Shown: piece by piece, positions 7,862-14,764 of the stretch
Numbering within the stretch: position 1 is the stretch's first letter
Layout: every line of letters begins with the position of its first letter
NCBI GenBank assembly: GCA_028285035.1
Contig: JANQQF010000067.1
Coordinates: 1-14,934 of the forward strand
Length of the DNA stretch: 14,934 nt
Direction of reading: 5' to 3'
Source of the DNA: Phycisphaerae bacterium
GTDB taxonomy: Bacteria; Chloroflexota; Anaerolineae; 4572-78; J111
Made by a program: the position numbers and the translations under genes
Notes under the pieces: generated by a model
The model's database searches: none
Seen by the model: only the letters and a program-made list of their open reading frames with translations
What the model was told of the DNA's origin: nothing

Positions 7862-7922
7862 TGTCTTACAATTTCAGTAAGAAGAATTCTATTCTTCAAA
7901 CACAACCTCAAATTATAAGACA
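7862..7922 (-). repeat. Nested inverted repeat upstream of secG
   Basis: TGTCTTACAATTT (7862-7874) pairs with AAATTATAAGACA (7910-7922) over 13 positions with one mismatch. In a minus-strand RNA that position becomes a G-U pair. Inside is a second perfect hairpin, GAAGAAT (7881-7887), loop TCT, ATTCTTC (7891-7897). The structure lies between the divergent secG and 8047 genes, 36 nt from the secG start, and could be a structured leader, an operator or a remnant of a small mobile repeat. Confidence 0.6.
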
Positions 7923-8000
7923 GGGTGTGAAATTAAACAAAAAGCAGTTTGAAGATCATAACCAGTTTGTAATCATCCAAACTATCTATACAAAAAGTTG

Positions 8001-8009
8001 TGATATAAT
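8001..8009 (+). promoter_or_regulatory. Extended -10 promoter of the DUF2007-like gene
   Basis: TG-A-TATAAT is a perfect extended -10 and would start transcription near 8016, about 31 nt before the ATG. A -35 match at the proper distance is poor. GGGAG about 8 nt before ATG 8047 serves as ribosome binding site. Confidence 0.6.
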
Positions 8010-8046
8010 TGAGCTGTATTGACTTTGATACAAATGGGAGATATTT

Positions 8047-8394
8047 ATGGCAGATGCTCTATCTCAGCTTTGGCCTTGGGCAGGGCGGAGAAAAACCGAA
8101 AGTGCAACAAGCGAAGGAACTCAGGGAAAACTCGAGGAAACCCGTTGGATTATTGTTGGGGTCCACTTAAATCCGGCGGAAGCGGCTATCATTAAAGGGC
8201 GACTTGAAAGTGAAGACATTCCTGCTTTTGTTCAACAAGAAGCAATGGGGTCGTTGTTGGGTTTGACAGTTGGCCCAATGGGGTCAGCCAAGGTGCTTGT
8301 TCCTGAACCTCTCGTTGAGAAGGCACTTAAAATTCTTGAAGAAACGTTTGAACTTGATGAGTCAGATGAGTTTGATGAGGATGATGCTGAATAG
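8047..8394 (+). CDS. DUF2007-type small protein (putative signal-transducing protein)
   Basis: This 115-residue protein has a central domain (about 35-98) with the DUF2007 pattern: WIIVGVHLNPAEAAIIKGRL, SEDIPAFVQQE, then a Gly-rich turn and the strand-helix AKVLVPEPLVEKALKILEE. In this family, members are small ACT-like or GlnB-like ferredoxin folds, often called putative signal-transducing proteins, with no proven biochemical role. The flanks are low complexity: a Ser/Thr/Gly-rich N-terminal linker and a very acidic tail (DESDEFDEDDAE). There is no membrane helix. It is monocistronic and ends 1 bp from the convergent membrane-protein gene. The family assignment is fairly sure; the function is not known. 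Confidence 0.75.
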   Translation: MADALSQLWPWAGRRKTESATSEGTQGKLEETRWIIVGVHLNPAEAAIIKGRLESEDIPAFVQQEAMGSLLGLTVGPMGSAKVLVPEPLVEKALKILEETFELDESDEFDEDDAE

Positions 8395-8395
8395 T

Positions 8396-8746
8396 CTACT
8401 CTTCGGTACCCATATCCCCAATCACTGTCCATTGTCGGGTACCGTTGGTTGGGTAGGATGGTGTTGGCAACGCTGGAGGGGCCGCACCGCGTAATTGTGA
8501 GGTTGGGTCATTCCCATTTACTACAACCACAGGGGGATGATGCGACATTGGTGGGGCCATCTGCTCCACCCGTTTCTGTTGGCGGGCCATTACATAGATA
8601 ATGACCACGGTGGTCGGCACTGTGGCAATAATCCCCAGAATCACACCAACAATCACAGCGAGTGCATCAGCACTCATCCGTAAACCGATGGTAATCCCCA
8701 AACTTATAACAAAAACAAATCCAACAACCGCTATGCCTCGCTTCAT
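8396..8746 (-). CDS. Small two-helix membrane protein, second gene of the FtsK-like operon
   Basis: The protein has 116 residues. Two predicted membrane helices lie at about 4-22 (GIAVVGFVFVISLGITIGL) and 27-52 (DALAVIVGVILGIIATVPTT and on), followed by ARQQKR and a Pro-rich soluble tail with PPMSHHPPVVVV and PPALPTPSYP. I recognise no family. It starts 7 nt after the stop of the FtsK-like ATPase, with GTGAG about 6 nt before its ATG, so it should share the SOS-type promoter at 10010-10038. Since the ATPase has no membrane domain of its own, this protein could supply a membrane attachment point, but that is inference from position only. Confidence 0.65.
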   Translation of the reverse strand: MKRGIAVVGFVFVISLGITIGLRMSADALAVIVGVILGIIATVPTTVVIIYVMARQQKRVEQMAPPMSHHPPVVVVNGNDPTSQLRGAAPPALPTPSYPTNGTRQWTVIGDMGTEE

Positions 8747-8753
8747 GACGTTC

Positions 8754-9950
8754 TCACTTAATTAACTTTAGTTGGTGTCCAAACATTAGCTCTAGACCAC
8801 GACGTCGGCGAGAGCCTGGTGGAGCTAGACGTGACAAAGGACCATCAGTGCCAGTGGCAGACAGCACCTCTGGCTGTTCACTCTCTACCCAATGGCGGCT
8901 ATTCCGTTCACCCATTTGCATTTGACCAACAATGTCTCTAATTTCACGTTCGGAGATATGAGCCGCTTGAAATCGAGTGGTTTGCCCTTTGATGACCAAC
9001 AGAAAATCACCCCGCCCGAGTAACTTTTCGGCCTTTGTCCCCGAAATACCGGCGGCTACTTTGGCATCATCACTACTGGCCACACTGCCCACCAATCGAA
9101 CAGGAAAATTACTTCGGGTCAGAGACCCAATTGTAGCGGCCAGCGGCTTTTGGGTACAGGCAACAAGATGAATACCAGCACTACGCCCTCTTTGGGCTAA
9201 TCTGGTCATCAAACGATCCATCGCTTTTCCACCTTGATCCATTAAATCGGCCAACTCATCGATAAAAATGACGAGCCGAGGCTCATAAATATTTTCTTGA
9301 TCACGACGCACCATCTCACCGACTAATTCACCCAAAAGAAAAATGGCTTGATGAACATCGCGGATAACAGGGCGCAGTAGATGAGGTAGCTGTGTCTCTG
9401 TATCGCCGAACATTCCAAACCCAGTTCCTTTGGGGTCTATGAAAACCATCTGCACCTCCCCCAAGCGATTGTGCATGGCCAAGGACAAGGCAATGCTACG
9501 AGCCAGCGCGGTTTTACCGGAACCTGTGGTTCCTGCGATCAGAACGTGGGCCACCTCAGGGGATGACAGGCGGAGTAAAAGTGGTAGACCCGCTTGATCC
9601 AACCCGAGAATAGCGGTTTGGCGAGGAATATCGTCAAGTCGCTGGCATAACTGACGCAGCTTAACAATTTGAGCGTCAGCTCGGGGCACTTCAATTTGAA
9701 CAGCAGCCCCTTCCCGGGCAATACGCACCGTATTAGTCCCAAGTCGTAGCGCCATCTCTTCTGACAGCGCAATAATCTTTGAGACCTTTGTCGTGACGTC
9801 CGGTAGGATCTGATATCGAACCCAGCGTGGGGTAACCGTCCCGCCAGTAACCTGACCTGGCACCCGATGGCTATTCAATACCAGTTCAATTTGATCCGCC
9901 TGATATTCCAATGTGTATTGATTTGTGATAGATGGGTCGGCGAAATGCAT
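8754..9950 (-). CDS. Soluble FtsK/SpoIIIE-type DNA translocase ATPase
   Basis: The protein has 398 residues. Residues about 30-100 match the FtsK alpha domain (PRWVRYQILPDVTTKVSKI, then TVRIAREG, VQIEVPR). Residues 110-345 form the RecA-like motor: Walker A GTTGSGKT (140-147), VFIDPKG, Walker B LVIFIDELADL (226-236, D231/E232), AQRGRSAGIHLVACTQKP (252-269) and the FtsK-typical EKLLGRGDFLL (308-318). FtsK and SpoIIIE pump double-stranded DNA as hexamers. Full-length members have four N-terminal membrane helices and a C-terminal winged-helix gamma domain that reads KOPS and contacts XerD; both are absent, and the C-terminal 50 residues look disordered. The start is ATG at 9948-9950, with AAGGGG 7 nt upstream. 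An SOS-type promoter precedes it and the two-helix protein follows it. It is probably not the cell-division FtsK itself. Confidence 0.85.
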   Translation of the reverse strand: MHFADPSITNQYTLEYQADQIELVLNSHRVPGQVTGGTVTPRWVRYQILPDVTTKVSKIIALSEEMALRLGTNTVRIAREGAAVQIEVPRADAQIVKLRQLCQRLDDIPRQTAILGLDQAGLPLLLRLSSPEVAHVLIAGTTGSGKTALARSIALSLAMHNRLGEVQMVFIDPKGTGFGMFGDTETQLPHLLRPVIRDVHQAIFLLGELVGEMVRRDQENIYEPRLVIFIDELADLMDQGGKAMDRLMTRLAQRGRSAGIHLVACTQKPLAATIGSLTRSNFPVRLVGSVASSDDAKVAAGISGTKAEKLLGRGDFLLVIKGQTTRFQAAHISEREIRDIVGQMQMGERNSRHWVESEQPEVLSATGTDGPLSRLAPPGSRRRRGLELMFGHQLKLIK

Positions 9951-9957
9951 AGAAAAA

Positions 9958-10001
9958 CCCCTTGATGATACAAGTCAATAGCTTGGTCATACATTCAAGC
10001 T
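9958..10001 (-). promoter_or_regulatory. Leader of the FtsK-like gene: hairpins near the ribosome binding site
   Basis: In the predicted leader of about 53 nt, AGCTTG and CAAGCT (9980-9985 and 9996-10001) form a 6-bp hairpin with a 10-nt loop. A weaker CTTG/CAAG pair (9961-9964 and 9971-9974) overlaps the first bases of the AAGGGG ribosome binding site (9958-9963). An effect on translation is possible but unproven. Confidence 0.35.
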
Positions 10002-10009
10002 GTTCTTGT

Positions 10010-10038
10010 ATTATATAGAACGTATGTTCTAGTGTCAA
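10010..10038 (-). promoter_or_regulatory. Perfect-consensus sigma-70 promoter containing a LexA (SOS) box
   Basis: On the minus strand TTGACA (10033-10038) and TATAAT (10010-10015) are both 6/6 and exactly 17 bp apart. Sixteen of the 17 spacer bases are the box CTAGAACATACGTTCTA minus its first base: plus-strand TAGAAC-GTAT-GTTCTA at 10016-10031. Its core GAAC-N4-GTTC (10018-10029) is the Gram-positive DinR/LexA site, which is also the type reported for a Chloroflexota member. A bound repressor would block RNA polymerase completely, so tight SOS repression with strong induction is predicted. Confidence 0.88.
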
Positions 10039-10097
10039 GGGGGAATTATAAAAATAATTTAGTTTTAAGGTTGGGCCGAAAAAGCCCTATTACTGCC

Positions 10098-10370
10098 CTA
10101 AGCTTCTGCTTTTGCTTTATTCAAAGCTTGCATCAAACGTGATTTACGTCGTGCGGCGTTGTTAGGATGAATAATCTTCTTTTGAGCTGCTTTATCAAGC
10201 GCTTTTACAGCTTCCTGAATTGTTGCTTCCGCATCTTCTAATTCATTCCCAGCAATTTGGGCACGAGCACGTTTTACATAGGTTCGAGCCGTCGTACGAT
10301 AGTAACGATTGTGGATGCGACGTTTTTCACTTTGTCGGGCGCGCTTAGCCGCAGACTTAATATTTGCCAA
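10098..10370 (-). CDS. rpsT: 30S ribosomal protein S20
   Basis: The 90-residue basic protein matches S20 throughout: ANIKSAAKRARQSEKRRIHN at the start, then YYRTTARTYVKRA, a helical middle part, and KKIIHPNNAARRKSRLMQAL near the end. S20 binds 16S rRNA early in 30S assembly. The start codon is TTG (10368-10370), with a strong AGGAGG (10377-10382) 6 nt upstream and no ATG alternative. Escherichia coli rpsT also starts with UUG, which matters for its autogenous control, so similar regulation is possible here. The reading length is normal. Transcription continues toward the FtsK-like operon; only a weak GGGC/GCCC hairpin follows the stop. Confidence 0.97.
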   Translation of the reverse strand: MANIKSAAKRARQSEKRRIHNRYYRTTARTYVKRARAQIAGNELEDAEATIQEAVKALDKAAQKKIIHPNNAARRKSRLMQALNKAKAEA

Positions 10371-10448
10371 AATGGTCCTCCTGGATACTACAAAATAACA
10401 TTTTATCTATGATGACGGAATTACCCGCTAGTTTCAAACCGAACAAGG

Positions 10449-10477
10449 ATGATAATCGAAAACGTTTATTTTGTCCA
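10449..10477 (-). promoter_or_regulatory. Candidate rpsT promoter
   Basis: On the minus strand TGGACA (10472-10477, 5/6) and TATCAT (10449-10454, 5/6) are 17 bp apart. The transcript would begin near 10442, giving a leader of about 72 nt before the TTG start. Confidence 0.5.
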
Positions 10478-10694
10478 ATCGCTTAATTAGACTTTTCATT
10501 CAATGCTTTTCAAACTCCCCTATCAAACATCGAGGTAATACTTTGTGAAGTAAGCTGCCCTCGCTTCGAAACTCACTTTGTCAATTTTTTTGAAATTCGG
10601 TACCGCTTCATTTCACAACGGCAATGAGCAAAGTAATGTGTCTGCAGGTAACTCTTAAACACCACATATCAAAAATGATCGACCTAAAGTACGA

Positions 10695-10723
10695 TTGTCA
10701 ACCTAATACTGACATGATATGAT
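10695..10723 (+). promoter_or_regulatory. Good sigma-70 promoter in the large intergenic region
   Basis: TTGTCA (10695-10700, 5/6) and TATGAT (10718-10723, 5/6) are 17 bp apart, with a TGn extension (10715-10717). The start would be near 10730. It points to the gene at 11131, giving a leader of about 400 nt, or to a short transcript carrying the 32-codon ORF. Confidence 0.55.
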
Positions 10724-10763
10724 AATTACCACCCTTTATTTGAAAACAACACAGGGTAGGAAG

Positions 10764-10862
10764 ATGTTCAAAAAGTCGAGGTCCAAGGTAACGTACAGCC
10801 TTTCCCTGTTAGAAAATTATAAGACAATATCACAAAGTTATGTGACAGCCTTTCTGTATTAG
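10764..10862 (+). CDS. Possible 32-residue basic peptide
   Basis: ATG 10764 to TAG 10860 encodes MFKKSRSKVTYSL and on to YVTAFLY. AGGG lies 7 nt before the ATG and a good promoter lies 34 nt further upstream. No family is recognised. A chance ORF in a long untranslated leader is equally possible. Confidence 0.2.
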   Translation: MFKKSRSKVTYSLSLLENYKTISQSYVTAFLY

Positions 10863-10871
10863 GTAAGTTAT
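10795..10871 (+). repeat. Imperfect direct repeat, 50-bp spacing
   Basis: Two copies of about 27 bp begin with identical ACAGCCTTTC at 10795 and 10845 and continue as similar sequences (CTGTTAG...AATTAT and TGTATTAG...AGTTAT). The role is unknown. Confidence 0.4.
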
Positions 10872-11130
10872 TCTAAGAACCCTATAGTTGACCCACTACA
10901 AATAGTCAATATGAATTAATGGTCAAATTCGACTGTAATTTGATGTTGAAAAGTAACTTAACAATTTTTTAATACTACCTATTTGCTTCTCCAAAATATC
11001 TCCATCTATAAATATGGGGGTTTTAGAAAGAGATGGCACACGTACCTTTACAGTTGATTTGATCAGAATATTACCTTGTTTATGGATTTCATTTTGCTCA
11101 AGTAAAGCAGTTTAATGCATACGTGAAGTA

Positions 11131-12825
11131 TTGGACCCGAAAACATCCCTTAACAGATTTAATAAATATCTCAAAGTTCTTTTGGAGAGAAAAGCTAAAT
11201 TTGGTGGGAATGCCCCTGTCGACCTATATCATCAGATTGAGGACCACCAACAAGCAATTGCTCTAACTGAACAAGTTCTTGCCAATGAAATTAGCTTACC
11301 TGAGTGGCAGGAAGCACTACAGCCTTTACTTGTCTCATTGAGTCAAGTCCAAGCGGTAATTGATCGATACCAGCAGATCACGTTGAGCCAGCAAGGCGGG
11401 ATCACATTTGTCGGCGATGATTCAGACTCCCCACGCCGAGGGATCAACATTGAAGGAGCCAAAATTACTCCTTTTGGTTGCTCCGTTCGCAGCGTTTCAA
11501 TCGCGTTGGGTATTTTGCTTTTCATGGGTTCGGCAAGCTGGCTGTATATCTCCAGAGTACTCCTGGAACCACAACCAGTGCTTACAAATAACATTGTATT
11601 CGTGCCGACCACGCCCACCCCTATTCCTATTAGTCAGGTAGCAACAGAAACCTCTCAAATTACACTAACCCCTACCTCCGGCTCCCAAGGGGTGACAAGT
11701 ACGTCTGTTCCAAATAATGAGACGGCTGAACCTACATCAGTTTTAGACTTAACACCCTCATCAACGCCAGCCAATATATCAACCCCAGTTGAAACAAGGG
11801 CAACGTCTGACGTAACAGCGACTAGTGCAACGACCTCCACCCCGACACCACCAGAAACAACCAGCACCGCAACGGCCGTCCCAACTGACGAAACCGTTGA
11901 ACCGACTTCAACAACCGAGCCAACAGCTACAGCAACAGATGAGCCGACAGATATATTTGTTTTTAGAGTTGAAGGGCCATCCACAGTTACGGTTGGTGAC
12001 ACATTTGATATTAGCATTATCGCCAAAAATATACCTGATCCAGGAATTTTTGGGGAGCAGTTTGAGTTAACCTGGAACGAGACTGCTGTAAGCCCAGTCA
12101 ATGACACACTCAGTTTGAATGACTCATTCTCACTGCAAGTTCAAAGAGATATTGGTACAAGCCAGCTTATTTTGGCTGCCAGTCGACAGGGCGACGTTGA
12201 TGATATTAGCGGTGATGTAACCCTTCTCACCTGGACTTTCCGAGCCAATGCTGAAACTGGCTTAGATGTAACAACCTTCAGTTTAGGTGATTGGAAGTTT
12301 GGCCGAAAAGGTGGTGTGGCTGTTTCAGTAGATCAAGTTGTTGATTTAACTGTTACCATTGAAGGGGCTGCTATTGCAGCGGGAGACGGTGACATTGTGG
12401 GCAACGTCACAGGCGAAGGTCGAGCGAATGATAACCAAGCCGGCCTTGAAGTGACTATAACAGATAATACAGCAAAGGATGTTACCGATGATACGGGTGA
12501 TTTCTGGATCAATAATGCGCCATCCTACACCTATTCTATAACGGCAAACAGCGCAGGTTTTCTAGCGGCAACCTGTACCGACGCCACCCATGTCACCGGT
12601 ACAGTAACAGTCTTGAATGATGTAGTTCTACTAGCAGGCGATATCGATAATGATGGTGTAATTGGCATCGCTGATGCTGCAGCGATTGGCGCTGTATTTG
12701 GCAGCACCGATGCTAATGAAGTAGCCAACTTAAACGCAGATGAAAAAGTAGATATTCTCGATTTGATATTGATGGCAGCCAACTATGAACAGACATCGGA
12801 GGCAAACGCCTGGCGTTGCCAATAA
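11131..12825 (+). CDS. Membrane-anchored cohesin/dockerin-domain protein
   Basis: The protein has 564 residues. Residues 1-85 form a helical module (KVLLERKAKFGGNAPVDLYH, QIEDHQQAIALTEQVL) of a kind I recall at the N-terminus of Chloroflexota signalling proteins; this is unconfirmed. A transmembrane helix lies at about 120-140, then a Thr/Pro/Ser-rich linker to about 275. Residues 278-411 look like a cohesin domain (VTVGDTFDISIIAKN, QFELTWNETAVSP, LLTWTFRA). Residues 421-500 resemble a carboxypeptidase-regulatory-like beta domain (DIVGNVTGEG, LEVTITD, DDTGDFWI). Residues 503-552 match a dockerin with two Ca-binding loops, DIDNDGVIGIAD and NLNADEKVDILD. With the N-terminus inside, the cohesin and dockerin would be outside. 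The start is TTG 11131: the preceding in-frame stop is at 11113, no ATG fits, and the ribosome binding site is weak. There are no cellulosome genes nearby, so a non-cellulosomal adhesion or assembly role is inferred. Confidence 0.75.
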   Translation: MDPKTSLNRFNKYLKVLLERKAKFGGNAPVDLYHQIEDHQQAIALTEQVLANEISLPEWQEALQPLLVSLSQVQAVIDRYQQITLSQQGGITFVGDDSDSPRRGINIEGAKITPFGCSVRSVSIALGILLFMGSASWLYISRVLLEPQPVLTNNIVFVPTTPTPIPISQVATETSQITLTPTSGSQGVTSTSVPNNETAEPTSVLDLTPSSTPANISTPVETRATSDVTATSATTSTPTPPETTSTATAVPTDETVEPTSTTEPTATATDEPTDIFVFRVEGPSTVTVGDTFDISIIAKNIPDPGIFGEQFELTWNETAVSPVNDTLSLNDSFSLQVQRDIGTSQLILAASRQGDVDDISGDVTLLTWTFRANAETGLDVTTFSLGDWKFGRKGGVAVSVDQVVDLTVTIEGAAIAAGDGDIVGNVTGEGRANDNQAGLEVTITDNTAKDVTDDTGDFWINNAPSYTYSITANSAGFLAATCTDATHVTGTVTVLNDVVLLAGDIDNDGVIGIADAAAIGAVFGSTDANEVANLNADEKVDILDLILMAANYEQTSEANAWRCQ

Positions 12826-12977
12826 AACCTGAAAATATTTTAGTCTATCTCGATGATGCCTGAGTAATGCTCGCTTATCATCCATGCATTTCAAATTGTT
12901 TGAACAACTCAGATCTATAAGCTTTTCTGGGATTGATTGGTAGTGTATTATAATAAAGTCTACAGGAAGATTAATTG
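12826..12977. other. Gap with promoter and weak hairpin
   Basis: GATGAT/ATCATC with inner GAG/CTC (about 12852-12882) may form a weak hairpin after the cohesin/dockerin gene, without a T-tract. A perfect TATAAT (12949-12954) lies before the dehydrogenase gene but lacks a good -35, and would give a leader of only about 15 nt. Confidence 0.35.
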
Positions 12978-13949
12978 ATGAAAGCTGTTCAAATTCTCGC
13001 CCCTGATCACGCTGAGTTTGTTGAGGTGCCCACGCCCAACTTAAAACCTGATCATGCCCTGATTCGTCCCCTTTGCTTAAGCTTGTGTGCTAGTGATGTT
13101 TTTATGCTCCGTCACATGCCCCCAGAGTTATATCCCCTACCCCCTGGCTCCTCTGGTCACGAGATGATTGGCGTTATCGAAGCGATGGATGCACCAGATT
13201 CCTCCCTAAAAGTGGGGGACAATACATTGACGATTGCCCCAGAACAAACAGCAATGGCTGAGTATTATTTAGCCCCAATTGAAAATGTCCTGCCCTTGCC
13301 CGACGATACGCCATTTGACCATCTCGTTCAAGCTCAGCAAATCGGCACAGTGATTTATGCCTGCAAGCAACTTCCCAATTTAATCGGCAAGGATGTCGTT
13401 ATCATCGGGCAAGGTTCAGCGGGGTTATGGTTCAATTTTATGGCCAAACGATTAGGGGCCCGACGCATCATTGCCGTTGATTTACAAGCCCATCGATTAG
13501 CAGTTAGCTCGTTTTACGGAGCCACCCACACCATTCATAATGCCATAGATGACCCAACAGAGGCGCTCCAAACAATTACCGGGGGAAAACTCGCTGATGT
13601 CGTTATCGAAGCGGCGGGAGAGGTATCGTCAATTAATTTAGCGATTAAGTTAGCCCAGGACTATGGATTTTTGCTACAGTTTGGGGTGCCACACGAAGAA
13701 ACATTCGCGGTTGAATATTCCGATCTCTTCCGCAAGTGTCTCAATCTCAAAGCGTGTGTCTTTGCCTCACGAGAGCCGGGACACACCTCAACCCTGATGG
13801 CTTTGGATATGATTGCCAGTGGTGAGCTTGATGTAGCCCCGATTCTGACCCATCGTTTCCCGTTTGAGCAGGTTTTAGAAGCGTATGAACTTCAAGCTAC
13901 CCGAAATGAGGGGAATATCAAAATTCTGATCGATATGCCAGAGAAGTAA
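12978..13949 (+). CDS. MDR-family (zinc alcohol dehydrogenase-like) oxidoreductase
   Basis: This 323-residue protein has the medium-chain dehydrogenase layout. The N-terminal catalytic domain keeps Cys37 (LCASD) and GHE (60-62), the usual zinc and active-site residues. The Rossmann domain has GQGSAG (144-149) and Asp168 at the end of beta2, which favours NAD over NADP. Two differences stand out: the four-Cys structural zinc lobe is absent (the chain runs directly from VGDNTLTIAPEQ to AEYYLAP), and the third zinc-ligand position, Glu in sorbitol-dehydrogenase-like enzymes, appears to be Gln (VQAQQIGTV). Sugar or polyol oxidation is a reasonable guess, but the substrate is not determined. ATG 12978 is preferred over TTG 12975, because AGGAAG lies 8 nt upstream. 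It converges on the SDR gene with 7 bp between the stops. Confidence 0.8.
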   Translation: MKAVQILAPDHAEFVEVPTPNLKPDHALIRPLCLSLCASDVFMLRHMPPELYPLPPGSSGHEMIGVIEAMDAPDSSLKVGDNTLTIAPEQTAMAEYYLAPIENVLPLPDDTPFDHLVQAQQIGTVIYACKQLPNLIGKDVVIIGQGSAGLWFNFMAKRLGARRIIAVDLQAHRLAVSSFYGATHTIHNAIDDPTEALQTITGGKLADVVIEAAGEVSSINLAIKLAQDYGFLLQFGVPHEETFAVEYSDLFRKCLNLKACVFASREPGHTSTLMALDMIASGELDVAPILTHRFPFEQVLEAYELQATRNEGNIKILIDMPEK

Positions 13950-13956
13950 TGTACCG

Positions 13957-14727
13957 TTACTCTTTTGGCGGCGGGCTAATTAAAGACCAACCGCCATCAA
14001 CCACAAGGGTTTGTCCGGTAATTTGGGCGGATTGTGAGGATAACAAAAAGAGGGTAGCGTGCGCAATATCTGCGGTAGTTGAGGGTCGTCCAGTCGGGGA
14101 GAGAGCAGACCACTCGGCCTCGTAATTTGGGTCTGACAAAGTACGCTCCGTCAATGTCGCCCCAGGAGAAATGGCATTGACCTTGATTCCGTGGGAGGCC
14201 AGTTCGACCCCGAGTGACTTGGCCAACATCCTGATGCCTGCTTTGCTCAGGCTATAGGCTGGCAAGTTAGGGTGAACCTGGTGCCCGGTGACCGAGGCCA
14301 TCAGCACCATACTGCCCCCAGATTGCTGTTCGATCATCTGCTTAACCGCTTTCTGCGCTAGAAAAAACGTTCCTTGCAAATTGACACCGACCAATCGCTG
14401 AAAATCCTCCAGGGTGTGCTCTAAAAAGGAGGCAAAGATGGTAATGCCCGCATTAGCCACAACGAAGTCAAGCTGGCCAAACTGCTCAACAGCCGTTTGC
14501 ACCATTTGATCAATCACCGCCAGGTCACTAGAATCGCCGATGACAGCTTGACACTGCCCCCCGGCATCCTGAATTTTCCCCACAGCCTGTTGCGCCGCAG
14601 GCCCGTCCACGTCATTCAAGACCACCCTTGCGCCTTGATCTGCCAATTGACGGGCGATCTCAAAGCCAATCCCAATCGCTGCCCCGGTGACAATTGCCAC
14701 TTTGTTTTTAAATTGTGATGCTGACAT
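13957..14727 (-). CDS. Classical short-chain dehydrogenase/reductase
   Basis: The protein has 256 residues, the usual length of the FabG/glucose-dehydrogenase type of SDR. The cofactor motif TGAAIGIG (14-21) is followed by Asp39 at the end of beta2, indicating NAD(H). Next come ANAG (91-94) and the predicted catalytic tetrad Asn116, Ser145, Tyr158 and Lys162 (YSLSK). The end has the typical SPGATLTERT, GRPSTTADIA and GQTLVVDGGWS. The substrate cannot be read from the sequence; secondary alcohols, sugars or 3-oxoacyl groups are all possible. The ATG (14725-14727) has GGGGGA about 5 nt upstream. It lies tail to tail with the MDR dehydrogenase, so shared function is not implied. A terminator separates it from the next gene upstream. 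Confidence 0.88.
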   Translation of the reverse strand: MSASQFKNKVAIVTGAAIGIGFEIARQLADQGARVVLNDVDGPAAQQAVGKIQDAGGQCQAVIGDSSDLAVIDQMVQTAVEQFGQLDFVVANAGITIFASFLEHTLEDFQRLVGVNLQGTFFLAQKAVKQMIEQQSGGSMVLMASVTGHQVHPNLPAYSLSKAGIRMLAKSLGVELASHGIKVNAISPGATLTERTLSDPNYEAEWSALSPTGRPSTTADIAHATLFLLSSQSAQITGQTLVVDGGWSLISPPPKE

Positions 14728-14764
14728 TATTCCCCCAAACGCTACCCAAGATAGACCTCATTCT

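Larger units (their letters stand above)
10371..11130. other. AT-rich 760-bp intergenic region
   Basis: This lies between the divergent rpsT and cohesin/dockerin genes. It holds the rpsT promoter (10449-10477), a good plus-strand promoter (10695-10723), a 32-codon ORF (10764-10862), an imperfect direct repeat 50 bp apart starting ACAGCCTTTC (10795) and ACAGCCTTTC (10845), and another plus-strand promoter candidate (TTGACC 10888-10893, TATGAA 10910-10915). No tRNA or other known RNA is evident. Confidence 0.6.

Noticed and set aside
10060..10090. GGGC/GCCC hairpin after rpsT as an intrinsic terminator
   Set aside because: The stem is only 4 bp and no T-tract follows on the minus strand.
7910..10826. 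13-mer AAATTATAAGACA present at 7910-7922 and again at 10814-10826
   Set aside because: In a window of this size a few exact 13-mer repeats are expected by chance, more so in AT-rich spacers; the flanks do not match.
11655..12107. 150-residue minus-strand ORF
   Set aside because: It is a shadow of the Thr/Pro-rich linker codons of the cohesin/dockerin gene; the Val/Ser-rich low-complexity translation is an artefact.
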